This document shows positions 1-7,660 of a DNA stretch of 64,000 bases, one piece after another; position 1 is the first letter of the stretch; each line of letters begins with the position of its first letter. The notes beneath the pieces are model-generated. The model was not told the DNA's origin, ran no database searches, and saw only the letters and a program-made list of their open reading frames with translations. Where the stretch lies: the NCBI RefSeq assembly GCF_947497045.1, contig NZ_CANMEU010000003.1, positions 434,001-498,000 on the forward strand. Reading direction: 5' to 3'. This stretch comes from an uncultured Tateyamaria sp. (GTDB lineage Bacteria > Pseudomonadota > Alphaproteobacteria > Rhodobacterales > Rhodobacteraceae). The position numbers were made by a program, and so were the translations under genes.

Positions 1-1479
1 TTTGCCCCCGGCGATCAGCCTACAGCGCCAGTGCCGGCGATGGATCCGGCCATGCAGGCCCGCTGGCGCAACTACCCGGCGCTGCGCAGCACGCGTGGGG
101 CGGCCCTGTTTGACCGGATCGAACCCGTGCTTGTCGAACGGTTGTCTCAGGCCGCCAAGCCGGAGGAGGCATTTGCGGCTTTTGATCGCTTTCTGGCGGG
201 GCTGCCTGCGGGGGTGCAGTTGTTTGCGCTGTTCGAGGCGAACCCGCAACTGGTCGATCTACTGGTTGATATTGTCGGCACCTCGCGCGCGCTGGCCCAA
301 TACCTGTCACGCAATGCGGGCGTGCTGGATGCGGTGATAGGGGGGACGTTCTTTGCGCCATGGCCGGGCCAGTTTGCGCTGCACCTTGAGGCAGCGGCGC
401 GGATGGAGGCCGAAACGGATTACGAGGCCAAGCTGGACGCGATCCGGGCTTGGGCGAAGGAGTGGCACTTTCGCATCGGGGTGCATCACCTGCGCGAGTT
501 GACCACCGCCGAAGAGGCCGGTGTGCAATATGCGGACCTCGCCCGCGCGGCCCTCATCGCGCTTTGGCCCGAGGTGCAGGCGCAGTTCGCACGCCGCTAT
601 GGCCCGCCGCCGGGACGCGGTGCGGTGATTGTGGGAATGGGCAGTCTGGGGGCGGGGTTACTGACGACCCATTCGGATCTGGACATCATCATTATCTATG
701 ACGCAGATGGGATCGAAGCCTCGGACGGGCCACGCCCGCTGCCTGCGCGTACCTATTACGCACGTCTGACCCAGGCCATGATCACCGCGATCACGGCGCA
801 GACCGCACAAGGGCGGCTTTACGAGGCGGACATGCGGCTGCGCCCCTCGGGCAATCAGGGGCCGGTGGCGACCAGTTGGGCCGCCTTCCAGAACTATCAG
901 ATGAACGAGGCGTGGTTGTGGGAACATCTGGCCCTTGTGCGCGCAAGGGCGATTGCGGGGCCGGACGATCTGGCCGCAGATATAGACGCCTTCCGCCAGA
1001 CTATTCTGTCCCAGCCCCGCACCGGGGCTTCTGTGATGGCGGACCTGCGCGACATGCGCACGCGCATTGCACAGGCCAAATCGGCCCAAGGGGTGTGGGA
1101 CGCCAAGACCGGGCCGGGCCGGATGCTGGACATCGAACTGCTGGCGCAGGCGGGCACAGTGCTGAGTGCAGACACATGTACGGATGTGCAGGGCGGATTG
1201 CGGGCCTGCGTCGCTGCGGGCCTGCTGAGTGACGCAGACGCGCAATCTCTGGCCACGACCTATGCGATGTTGTGGCAGGTTCAGATGGCCGCGCGGCTGC
1301 TCAGCACCGGGCCGGTGCGCATCGAAGATGTGGGCACCGGGGGCTTGGGCGTGTTGATGCGTGCCACCGGGGCCACAACCCAACATGCGGCCGAGGCTGC
1401 ATTGACCCGGGCCCATGCCCAATCCGCCGCCATCATCGCACATGCGGTGGGGGACCCCGAGACAAAGGCAGAGCCATGA
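1..1479 (+). CDS. glnE: Bifunctional glutamine synthetase adenylyltransferase/adenylyl-removing enzyme, C-terminal part
   Basis: GlnE attaches and removes AMP on glutamine synthetase in response to the nitrogen state signalled by PII. Only the 3' portion is here, 492 codons open at the left edge. Codons 211-228 hold the nucleotidyltransferase signature GMGSLG followed by the S-D-L-D metal site, which is the second (adenylylating) catalytic domain. It continues with the conserved LYEADMRLRPSGNQGP stretch and a helical C-terminal domain. Codons 11-150 are the central helical linker. The deadenylylating N-terminal domain must lie outside the window. The stop codon overlaps the ATG of the next gene, so the two are probably co-transcribed. 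Identity is secure; the true start cannot be seen. Confidence 0.96.
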   Translation, partial: FAPGDQPTAPVPAMDPAMQARWRNYPALRSTRGAALFDRIEPVLVERLSQAAKPEEAFAAFDRFLAGLPAGVQLFALFEANPQLVDLLVDIVGTSRALAQYLSRNAGVLDAVIGGTFFAPWPGQFALHLEAAARMEAETDYEAKLDAIRAWAKEWHFRIGVHHLRELTTAEEAGVQYADLARAALIALWPEVQAQFARRYGPPPGRGAVIVGMGSLGAGLLTTHSDLDIIIIYDADGIEASDGPRPLPARTYYARLTQAMITAITAQTAQGRLYEADMRLRPSGNQGPVATSWAAFQNYQMNEAWLWEHLALVRARAIAGPDDLAADIDAFRQTILSQPRTGASVMADLRDMRTRIAQAKSAQGVWDAKTGPGRMLDIELLAQAGTVLSADTCTDVQGGLRACVAAGLLSDADAQSLATTYAMLWQVQMAARLLSTGPVRIEDVGTGGLGVLMRATGATTQHAAEAALTRAHAQSAAIIAHAVGDPETKAEP

Positions 1480-1754
1480 TCCACAAAGGTAGCATAGACG
1501 ATCCCAAGGGCCTGATCTTTGAATCCTACCGGATTGACGGGATCACCAAGCCCGAGTGCCGCACCATTTTTCTGGACTGGGCGTTGAGCCTGCCGGGGGG
1601 GCAGGCCCCCAATGAGGCCATTACGCGATTGCTGGAAACCTACAGCACCGACCACCCGGATCATCCCATGACCGATGTGCTGCGCGAGGGGCAAACGGGG
1701 CCAGCCAACCCGCGCAGGCGGGGTGGCTGGCGGGGGCGCAACAGGCCCAATTGA
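1476..1754 (+). CDS. Small conserved hypothetical protein downstream of glnE
   Basis: A 92-residue soluble protein of unknown function. Its ATG overlaps the glnE stop (ATGA), which suggests translational coupling. The N-terminal half has an amphipathic pattern ending in FLDWALSLP. The C-terminus is a basic tail rich in Arg and Gly (PRRRGGWRGRNRP), which could contact nucleic acid or acidic partners. There is no signal peptide or membrane segment. I recall similar short proteins after glnE in roseobacters but cannot name a family. The coupled start and sustained frame support it as a real gene. Confidence 0.8.
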   Translation: MIHKGSIDDPKGLIFESYRIDGITKPECRTIFLDWALSLPGGQAPNEAITRLLETYSTDHPDHPMTDVLREGQTGPANPRRRGGWRGRNRPN

Positions 1755-1826
1755 GCGCAAAACGCCCCAAAACAATCCTGCATTTGAAACAATATTGTCT
1801 CAATTCCGCCTGAATTCCCGTGGAAG

Positions 1827-1842
1827 TTAACGGCGAGTTAAC
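1827..1842. promoter_or_regulatory. Candidate CtrA binding site, TTAA-N7-TTAAC
   Basis: TTAACGGCGAGTTAAC matches the alphaproteobacterial CtrA box (TTAA, seven bases, TTAAC) and the extended palindrome TTAAC-N5-GTTAAC. It lies about 40 bp before the lipoprotein start codon at 1883, in the only sizeable gap after glnE. Assignment is by pattern only. Confidence 0.55.
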
Positions 1843-1882
1843 AGATGCGCGGGGAGTCCCTCGTGCGGATCGGAGACACGAC

Positions 1883-2539
1883 ATGACACGTATTAAACTG
1901 GTTCTGCTTCTTGCACTGGGTGGCCTTGTTTCGGCTTGCGGAAACACCAACGTGGCAACACGCAACGCGCCCTTTGACGCGCCTCGACTGGGCGCGACAC
2001 CTCAGGTGCAACAGGTCCTGCCGCTTGGCGCGGTCCGGGTTGAGGACGTGACAGTGCGCGTGCCCCGCAGCCTCACCGTTTCTGAGGCGAACCGGTACCT
2101 GCCCAAAAGCGATATCGTCTGGCGCGATGACCCCATCGGGGACCGTCACGCACAGGTCGGTGCGATCTTTTATGAGGCGATGACGCGCGGCACCGCAGCC
2201 CTTGATGGCGCGCGGGGTGTTGCGCTCGATATTGAAGTGCTCCGCTTTCATGCCCTGACCGAAAAGGCGCGCTACAGCTTTGGCGGCGTGCACAACATTA
2301 ACTTCAAGTTGACATTGCGCGACGCCGAAACCGGCACGCTTCTGGCCGAGCCACGCATGGTGCGTGCCGATCTCGAAGGGTTCGGTGGTGATCAGGCCAT
2401 CCAGGCCGAGGCCCGCGGTCAGACCCAAAAGGTGCGCATCACCGACCATCTGGCCGAAGTGATCCGTCAGGAACTGACCCAGGCCGAGGGGTTTCAGAAC
2501 CCGCAACTGGGTTTCATTCAATCCCTGAACCAAATCTGA
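1883..2539 (+). CDS. Putative outer-membrane lipoprotein of unknown function
   Basis: A 218-residue protein that starts with a lipoprotein signal peptide, MTRIKLVLLLALGGLVSAC, with the lipidated Cys at residue 19. The start at 1883 was chosen because the hydrophobic signal begins there, a GGAG-type ribosome site lies 8-10 bases upstream, and an earlier in-frame start would add a charged, non-signal extension. The mature part is a mixed alpha/beta domain with no catalytic motif I recognise; it resembles lipoproteins of unknown function common in Rhodobacteraceae. The TTAA-N7-TTAAC box about 40 bp upstream suggests cell-cycle or CtrA control. It probably faces the periplasm from the outer membrane, since the residue after the Cys is Gly rather than Asp. 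Confidence 0.85.
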   Translation: MTRIKLVLLLALGGLVSACGNTNVATRNAPFDAPRLGATPQVQQVLPLGAVRVEDVTVRVPRSLTVSEANRYLPKSDIVWRDDPIGDRHAQVGAIFYEAMTRGTAALDGARGVALDIEVLRFHALTEKARYSFGGVHNINFKLTLRDAETGTLLAEPRMVRADLEGFGGDQAIQAEARGQTQKVRITDHLAEVIRQELTQAEGFQNPQLGFIQSLNQI

Positions 2540-2578
2540 CCTTTCGCAGATCATCACAACACACTAGAGGAGGGCGCT

Positions 2579-3790
2579 ATGACAGCGCCCTCACTTGTTT
2601 CTGACACCCGCCCCGTAATTCGCCTGCGTCCAAAGATGGACCCGCGCCGCATCCGCCATGGCTTCCCCTGGGCTTACGCCAATGAGGTGGTGACCGACCG
2701 GCGTACCAAGGCGCTTGCGCCCGGCACGTTGGCGGTGCTTGAGGACGAAAACCGCAGCCCCATGGCGCTGGTGGCCGTCAATCCCGCCTCGAAGATCATC
2801 GCGCGCGTTGTTGATATGGATGTGACCGCGACTGTGGATGTGGCGTGGTTTGCGGCCCGCCTGCGCCGCGCGCTGTCCTTGCGCGACCGTCTTTATGATG
2901 CCCCGTTTTACCGTTTGATCCATGCCGAGGCGGATGGGCTGCCCGGTGTTGTGATCGACCGCTTTGGCGATCTGTTGGTGATCCAGCCCAATGCTGCCTG
3001 GGCCGATACCCGGATCGAGATGCTGGCGCAGGCCGCGCAAGAGGTGACGGGGGCGACGACACTGATCAAGAACGCTGGCGGGCGCGCGCGCAGCCTTGAA
3101 GGGCTGGATGACGTGACCGTCGTGCTGGCGGGCGAGATGCCAACCGCTCCGATCCCGGTGCCGATGAACGGGGCCACCTATATGGCTGATATCGCGAGCG
3201 GGCAGAAGACCGGCCTGTTCTTTGACCAGCGGCCCAACCACGCGCTGACCAAGCAGATGTCCAAGGATGCCCGCGTGCTCGATGTGTTTTCGCATGTGGG
3301 CGGCTTTGGGTTGGCGGCTCTGGCTGGTGGGGCCGCGTCTGCGCTGTGCGTGGATGGGTCAGCGCCCGCGCTGGAGTTGGCGGCGCATGGGGCCGGGGCG
3401 ATGGAGGCAAGCGACCGGTTCGGGACGCGCAAAGGCGATGCGTTCGATATACTGACAGCCCTTGGCGAAGAGGAGCAAAAATTCGATATCGTGGTGTGCG
3501 ATCCTCCGGCCTTTGCACCTGCCAAACCCGCGCTCGATGCGGGCCTGCGCGCTTATGAGCGTGTGGCACGGCTTGCCACGCCCCTGGTATCCGAGGGCGG
3601 CATTCTGGTGCTGTGCAGTTGTTCGCACGCGGCAGACCTTGCGAAATTCCAAAGTGCATGTGTGCGCGGCATTGGCCGTTCGGGGCGCAGTGCGGCCCTG
3701 ATCCACAGCGGTGCGGCTGGCCCGGACCATCCGCTGCTGCCGCAACTGGCCGAAACCGGATACCTCAAGGCGCTGTTCTTCCGCCTATGA
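2579..3790 (+). CDS. rlmI: Class I SAM-dependent rRNA methyltransferase, RlmI-like (23S rRNA m5C)
   Basis: Predicted to methylate a cytosine at C5 in 23S rRNA (position 1962 in the E. coli homologue) with S-adenosylmethionine. The 403 residues fit RlmI (about 396). The N-terminal region up to about residue 75 is a PUA RNA-binding domain beginning RLRPKMDPRRIRHGFPWAY. A Rossmann methyltransferase domain follows: FFDQRPNH, then DVFSHVGGFG (SAM motif I), CDPPAF at 307-312 and the Cys-containing CSCSH at 346-350, which carries the probable nucleophile. A strong GGAGG lies just before the ATG. The stop overlaps the next gene's ATG. Family is secure; the exact rRNA target is inferred. Confidence 0.93.
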   Translation: MTAPSLVSDTRPVIRLRPKMDPRRIRHGFPWAYANEVVTDRRTKALAPGTLAVLEDENRSPMALVAVNPASKIIARVVDMDVTATVDVAWFAARLRRALSLRDRLYDAPFYRLIHAEADGLPGVVIDRFGDLLVIQPNAAWADTRIEMLAQAAQEVTGATTLIKNAGGRARSLEGLDDVTVVLAGEMPTAPIPVPMNGATYMADIASGQKTGLFFDQRPNHALTKQMSKDARVLDVFSHVGGFGLAALAGGAASALCVDGSAPALELAAHGAGAMEASDRFGTRKGDAFDILTALGEEEQKFDIVVCDPPAFAPAKPALDAGLRAYERVARLATPLVSEGGILVLCSCSHAADLAKFQSACVRGIGRSGRSAALIHSGAAGPDHPLLPQLAETGYLKALFFRL

Positions 3791-4335
3791 AAATCCTGAT
3801 CGACGCCAATGTGCTTTATCCCACCGTCATGCGCGAGGTGGTGTTGGGCGTGGCGCGCACGGGCCTTTTTACGCCGCAATGGTCGTCCCGCATTCTTGAG
3901 GAATGGGCACGTGCTGCGGCGAAACTTGGCCCCGAGGGCGAGGCGCAGGCGCGCAGTGAAATCGCCATCCTGAATGCCGCGTGGCCAGGGGCAGAGGTGC
4001 GTCACCCGCTCGAGTTGGAAAACCGGCTGTGGCTGCCCGATCCCAATGACGTGCACGTGTTGGCCTCTGCCATTACCGGATCCTCCGATGCGATTATGAC
4101 GGTCAATGCCAAGGATTTCCCGCGCAATATCCTGACCGAAGAGGGGCTGGTGCGTGTTGATCCCGACAGCTACCTGCAAGGCTGCGCCGAGGCGAACCCC
4201 GATCGCGTTGCGCCCGTGGCACATGCGGTGCTGGCCGAGGCCCGCCGCCTGTCAGGCGAGGATTGGACCCTGCGCGCGCTTATGAAAAAGGCCCGTCTGC
4301 CCCGTTTTGGCAAGGCTATCGAACGGCTCGGTTAG
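3787..4335 (+). CDS. PIN domain-containing protein, RSP_2648-like family
   Basis: A 182-residue PIN-fold protein, the nuclease fold of VapC toxins and rRNA-processing enzymes. The first acidic site is in MKILIDANVL (D6); later Glu and Asp (EEW near residue 38, and LPDPNDVHVLASA, which carries the D..D pair) complete a Mg2+ site typical of active PIN RNases. It is longer than VapC (about 130 aa), with a helical C-terminal extension, and there is no antitoxin gene beside it. A free-standing RNase or regulator is more likely than a toxin. The ATG overlaps the rlmI stop. Its own stop shares four bases with the convergent M48 gene. I recall the family being named after a Rhodobacter sphaeroides locus close to its dksA, which agrees with dksA nearby here. 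Confidence 0.87.
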   Translation: MKILIDANVLYPTVMREVVLGVARTGLFTPQWSSRILEEWARAAAKLGPEGEAQARSEIAILNAAWPGAEVRHPLELENRLWLPDPNDVHVLASAITGSSDAIMTVNAKDFPRNILTEEGLVRVDPDSYLQGCAEANPDRVAPVAHAVLAEARRLSGEDWTLRALMKKARLPRFGKAIERLG

Positions 4336-5021
4336 GACGGGATTTGCCATTTGGCTTCAAGGTCCCGCAATGCCTTGATCCGCTGTTCTGTCCTCGGGTG
4401 GCTCATCAGCCATGCGGGCGCAGCGCCGGAATTGGATTGGGTCAGCGCCTCCAGCTTTTCAAACAGGGAGATCTGGGGAGCAATACCAATCCCCGCCTTG
4501 GTCAGCAGGGCGGCGGCATAGGCGTCGGCCTCGTATTCATCCCCGCGCGACAGGCGGGCGGCGAGCAGCGTGGTCAGGCCGTTTGCAATCCACACCCCGA
4601 GGCCCGGAATGAAACGTGACAGGATCATCGTAAGGGCTGTGCGCAGCGCATTTTGCCCGGAAAAGTCGATTATACGGCGGCGGCTGTGGCCCAATGCGAC
4701 GTGCCCCAACTCATGCGCGATCACGCTGGCTATCTCTGCGGCGGACACGGCACCGATGCGGAACTTGTTGTAAAACCCGCGGGTGATGAAAATGCGCCCA
4801 TCGGGTGCGGCCAGCCCGTTCACGGGCTTGATTTCGTAGATGTAGACCTTGATCCGCTCAATCTCCAGTGCGCCCGCAAGTTGGTCACACATCTGGCGCA
4901 GCATCGGATCGGCAAGTTCCGTTGATTTCTCGTCCAGCTCCCGGCTCGTGCGCCAGACCGAAAATCGATACATCGCGAGGCCGTAGGCCAGTGCGAGGAG
5001 AATGGGAAGCACCTTGATCAT
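4332..5021 (-). CDS. M48 family zinc metalloprotease, membrane-anchored
   Basis: A 229-residue M48 peptidase. Residues 1-20 form an N-terminal hydrophobic segment (signal anchor). The zinc motif HELGH is at 103-107 with the third ligand in DEYEAD at about 164. A hydrophobic stretch at about 130-155 could be a second membrane segment. The C-terminal SHPRTEQRIKAL is typical of the BepA/LoiP/HtpX-related group that clears misfolded envelope proteins. It is the last gene of the leftward run P450-M48 and is convergent with the PIN gene. Substrate unknown. Confidence 0.92.
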   Translation of the reverse strand: MIKVLPILLALAYGLAMYRFSVWRTSRELDEKSTELADPMLRQMCDQLAGALEIERIKVYIYEIKPVNGLAAPDGRIFITRGFYNKFRIGAVSAAEIASVIAHELGHVALGHSRRRIIDFSGQNALRTALTMILSRFIPGLGVWIANGLTTLLAARLSRGDEYEADAYAAALLTKAGIGIAPQISLFEKLEALTQSNSGAAPAWLMSHPRTEQRIKALRDLEAKWQIPS

Positions 5022-5062
5022 GGATCAGATATGGGGCCGGGCAGGGGGCGCGGCAAGCGGTA

Positions 5063-6226
5063 TTATGCTTCCCAAGTAACGGGGACCCGCACAGGACCAC
5101 GAAAGGCCCACCCGGCAAAGCGGACATCATCGGCCAAAGTCAGTCCCGGCAGTTGGTCAAACAGCATCGGCAGGGCGTGACCTGCGATCAGGGTGCGCGA
5201 GGCGGCAGCCCCTGCGCAGAAGTGCGGGCCAGCGCCGAAGGGGATCGCCGGGCCGGTATCGCGTGTGATGTCAAAGCGGTCGGGGTCGATGAAGTGTGCC
5301 GCGTCCCGACAGGCCGAGCCGAACATGAAAAAGATCAGCTCGTCTGTTTCGAAATCCACCCCGCAAGCCTGCCCATCATAAGCAACACGGCGTGGTGACA
5401 TGCCGATGGGGGCGACAAGGCGGACATATTCGGCAAACACGTCCTCCCATGTGGCGGTATTGTCCGCGATCAGTGCATGCTGGTCGGGGTGGTGCAACAC
5501 GGCCCATGCGGCCCCGGCAATTGCATCGCGCGGCTCGTTCTGGCCGCCGCCGATGATGACGCGGATGTTGCCCGCAATGGCGTCCACATCCAGCCCGGCC
5601 TGATCAAGAACCGAGATGATTGACAGGTCAGGCGCGGCGCGCAGGGCGGGCAGGCGTTCTTTGATCAGGTTGAGCACTTTGGCGGCGTGCGCATGGCCTT
5701 TCGCGTCTACATCCGCGTCGCGCTGGTAGTTGGCGGCGGCGTCCAGCATGGCTTGGCTTGTGGCGTCCATTTCTGCCGCGGCCATGTTCGTGAGGCCCGT
5801 CATCACCCGCAGCGCATCTGCCGAAACGGGCATCGCGAAATCGCGCACCAGATCGCAGCGCCCTCGCGGTTTCAGCTGGTCGATATGGCCCTGCACGATG
5901 GCGTGGAATTTCGGGGCCAGCACATCGCGCACCGTGCGTGGGCTGAGCGCGGGGAACAGCGCGCGGCGCTCAAACATATGCGCCTCGCCATCCTTGCGCA
6001 TCATGTTGGGACCCATCACGCGGGTCAGGAGGCCATCGGGTTGGTGGCTGGAAAACAGGTCAATGCGTTTCTCTTCGCGGAACACATCATCGCGCCGGGT
6101 GAACAGGGTCGCCCCAAGTTCGGGCACGAAACAGACCGGCGTGGTGTCGCGCATCGCCGCAAGCGTCGGGTAGGGGTCGGCGTGAAAATTCGATGGGTCG
6201 ATTGAAAAGACAGGTGCTGTGGACAT
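5063..6226 (-). CDS. Cytochrome P450
   Basis: A soluble bacterial P450 of 387 residues, a usual length. The heme-binding loop FGAGPHFCAG carries the thiolate Cys at 337. The K-helix ExxR is EYVR at 266-269. The I-helix reads GGGQNEPRD at 226-234, so the usual acid-Thr pair for O2 activation ((A/G)GxxT) is absent. That suggests unusual proton delivery or peroxygenase/decarboxylase-type chemistry; related sequences with NEPRD exist in other alphaproteobacteria. No ferredoxin or ferredoxin reductase gene lies beside it, so electrons must come from elsewhere. Substrate cannot be inferred. It sits 40 bp downstream of the VWA gene. Confidence 0.95.
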   Translation of the reverse strand: MSTAPVFSIDPSNFHADPYPTLAAMRDTTPVCFVPELGATLFTRRDDVFREEKRIDLFSSHQPDGLLTRVMGPNMMRKDGEAHMFERRALFPALSPRTVRDVLAPKFHAIVQGHIDQLKPRGRCDLVRDFAMPVSADALRVMTGLTNMAAAEMDATSQAMLDAAANYQRDADVDAKGHAHAAKVLNLIKERLPALRAAPDLSIISVLDQAGLDVDAIAGNIRVIIGGGQNEPRDAIAGAAWAVLHHPDQHALIADNTATWEDVFAEYVRLVAPIGMSPRRVAYDGQACGVDFETDELIFFMFGSACRDAAHFIDPDRFDITRDTGPAIPFGAGPHFCAGAAASRTLIAGHALPMLFDQLPGLTLADDVRFAGWAFRGPVRVPVTWEA

Positions 6227-6265
6227 GTACCGCAGATTAGAGACGCATTCTGGAACTGAACAGCC

Positions 6266-7453
6266 TTAGCGGGTCAGCGCCTTCATGCCCCGGCTCAACC
6301 CCTCAAGCGTCATGGGGACCATGGTGTCGGGGCCGAAAATCTCCTGGATCATGCCGATGGAATGGGTGTAGCCCCAGTATTTCTCGGGCACCGGGTTGAT
6401 CCATAGATGTGAGGCCCATTGATCGCGCGCACGGGCCAGCCAGACCTGTCCGGCCTCGGCATTCCAATGCTCGTTTGCGCCGCCCGGATAGGTGATCTCG
6501 TAAGGGGACATACTCGCATCACCCACGAAAATGCATTTATAATCAGGACCATAGGTGCGCAGAACTTCGTGGGTGGGGATCTGTGCATCCCACCGCCGTC
6601 GGTTGTCGCGCCACACGCCCTCATAAAGGCAGTTGTGGAAATAGAAGTGCTCGAGGTGCTTGAATTCGGACTTGGCGGCGGAAAACAGCTCTTCGACGAT
6701 CTTGACGTGCGGGTCCATCGACCCGCCAATATCAAGGAACAACAGCACCTTGACCGCATTGCGCCGCTCGGGCCGGGTCTGGACGTCGAGGTAACCGTGT
6801 TCGGCGGTGGCGCGGATGGTGCCGTTCAGGTCCAGCTCTTCGGCGGCCCCATCACGCGCCCACCGACGCAGGCGTTTCAGCGCGACCTTTATGTTGCGGG
6901 TGCCCAGTTCAACTGTGTCGTCCAGATTCTTGAATTCACGCTTGTCCCAGACTTTGGTGGCGCGCTGGTGGCGGGATTTGTCCTGCCCGATGCGCACCCC
7001 TTCCGGATTGTAGCCATATGCGCCAAAGGGCGAGGTACCCGCGGTGCCAACCCACTTGTTGCCCCCCTGATGGCGGCCCTTTTGCTCTTCAAGCCGTTTC
7101 TTCAGCGTTTCCATGAGCTTGTCGAAGCCACCTAATGCTTCGATTTCGGCGCGTTCCTCTGCGCTCAGGTGCTTTTCAGCCAGCTTCTCAAGCCAGTCCT
7201 GCGGGATGTCTACCGCCTCGAGCACCTGATCGATGCTGATCTGCTCAAGCCCGGCAAAGGTGGCGGCAAAGGCGCGGTCGAACTTGTCGATGTTACGCTC
7301 GTCTTTGACCATGGCGGTGCGGGCGAGGTAATAGAACGCCTCGGCATCGTAAGTCACCAGCCCCGCCTTCATGCCCTCAAGAAAGGCGAGAAATTCGCGC
7401 AAGGACACCGGGACCCCGGTTTTGCGCAAACTCTCGAAGAAGGGCAGGAACAT
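6266..7453 (-). CDS. CoxE-like von Willebrand factor A domain protein
   Basis: A 395-residue protein of the CoxE/COG3552 type. Such proteins work with MoxR AAA+ ATPases in metal insertion or complex assembly. The N-terminal 230 residues are helical and charged. The VWA domain starts at KVLLFLDIGGSMDPH, where the MIDAS motif reads D241-I-G-G-S245 instead of DxSxS; I recall this variant in the family. The C-terminal half includes FYFHNCLYEGVW and WLNPVPEKYWG-like segments (here WINPVPEKYWG). The partner is probably the MoxR gene at 9680-10519, in the same leftward run. The stop of the 56-aa membrane protein lies one base before this ATG, so the two are translationally coupled. The target complex is unknown. 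Confidence 0.9.
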   Translation of the reverse strand: MFLPFFESLRKTGVPVSLREFLAFLEGMKAGLVTYDAEAFYYLARTAMVKDERNIDKFDRAFAATFAGLEQISIDQVLEAVDIPQDWLEKLAEKHLSAEERAEIEALGGFDKLMETLKKRLEEQKGRHQGGNKWVGTAGTSPFGAYGYNPEGVRIGQDKSRHQRATKVWDKREFKNLDDTVELGTRNIKVALKRLRRWARDGAAEELDLNGTIRATAEHGYLDVQTRPERRNAVKVLLFLDIGGSMDPHVKIVEELFSAAKSEFKHLEHFYFHNCLYEGVWRDNRRRWDAQIPTHEVLRTYGPDYKCIFVGDASMSPYEITYPGGANEHWNAEAGQVWLARARDQWASHLWINPVPEKYWGYTHSIGMIQEIFGPDTMVPMTLEGLSRGMKALTR

Positions 7454-7454
7454 C

Positions 7455-7625
7455 TCAGGTGCTCAGGATGCGGTCGATTGACACAGTGATAATTAACCCG
7501 ACGACCACAAAGGCCAGCGCGTAGCCCGTTGCATATTGCGCAATGTCGAGCCGGTTGCCACCGCGCTTGCGCGCCGTCATTCCACCGATAATCGCCCCGA
7601 GGATCGCGGCGGCCAATACGATCAT
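7455..7625 (-). CDS. Small membrane protein, 56 aa, upstream of the VWA gene
   Basis: A short gene encoding MIVLAAAILGAIIGGMTARK followed by a basic loop (about residues 17-24), and a second hydrophobic segment at about 35-48 (TGYALAFVVVGLIITV). The topology is a two-helix hairpin with a Lys/Arg-rich connector. It sits between the DUF2927 and VWA genes on the same strand, and its TGA ends one base before the VWA start, which strongly suggests it is translated as part of that operon. Function unknown; it may anchor the VWA/MoxR machinery to the membrane (inference). Confidence 0.72.
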   Translation of the reverse strand: MIVLAAAILGAIIGGMTARKRGGNRLDIAQYATGYALAFVVVGLIITVSIDRILST

Positions 7626-7660
7626 TTATCCTTGCCTCTCAACTGCTTGGGGCGGCAAGT

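Noticed and set aside
3787-4335. VapC-type toxin of a toxin-antitoxin module
   Set aside because: No antitoxin gene adjacent and the protein is longer than VapC; upstream is an rRNA methyltransferase.
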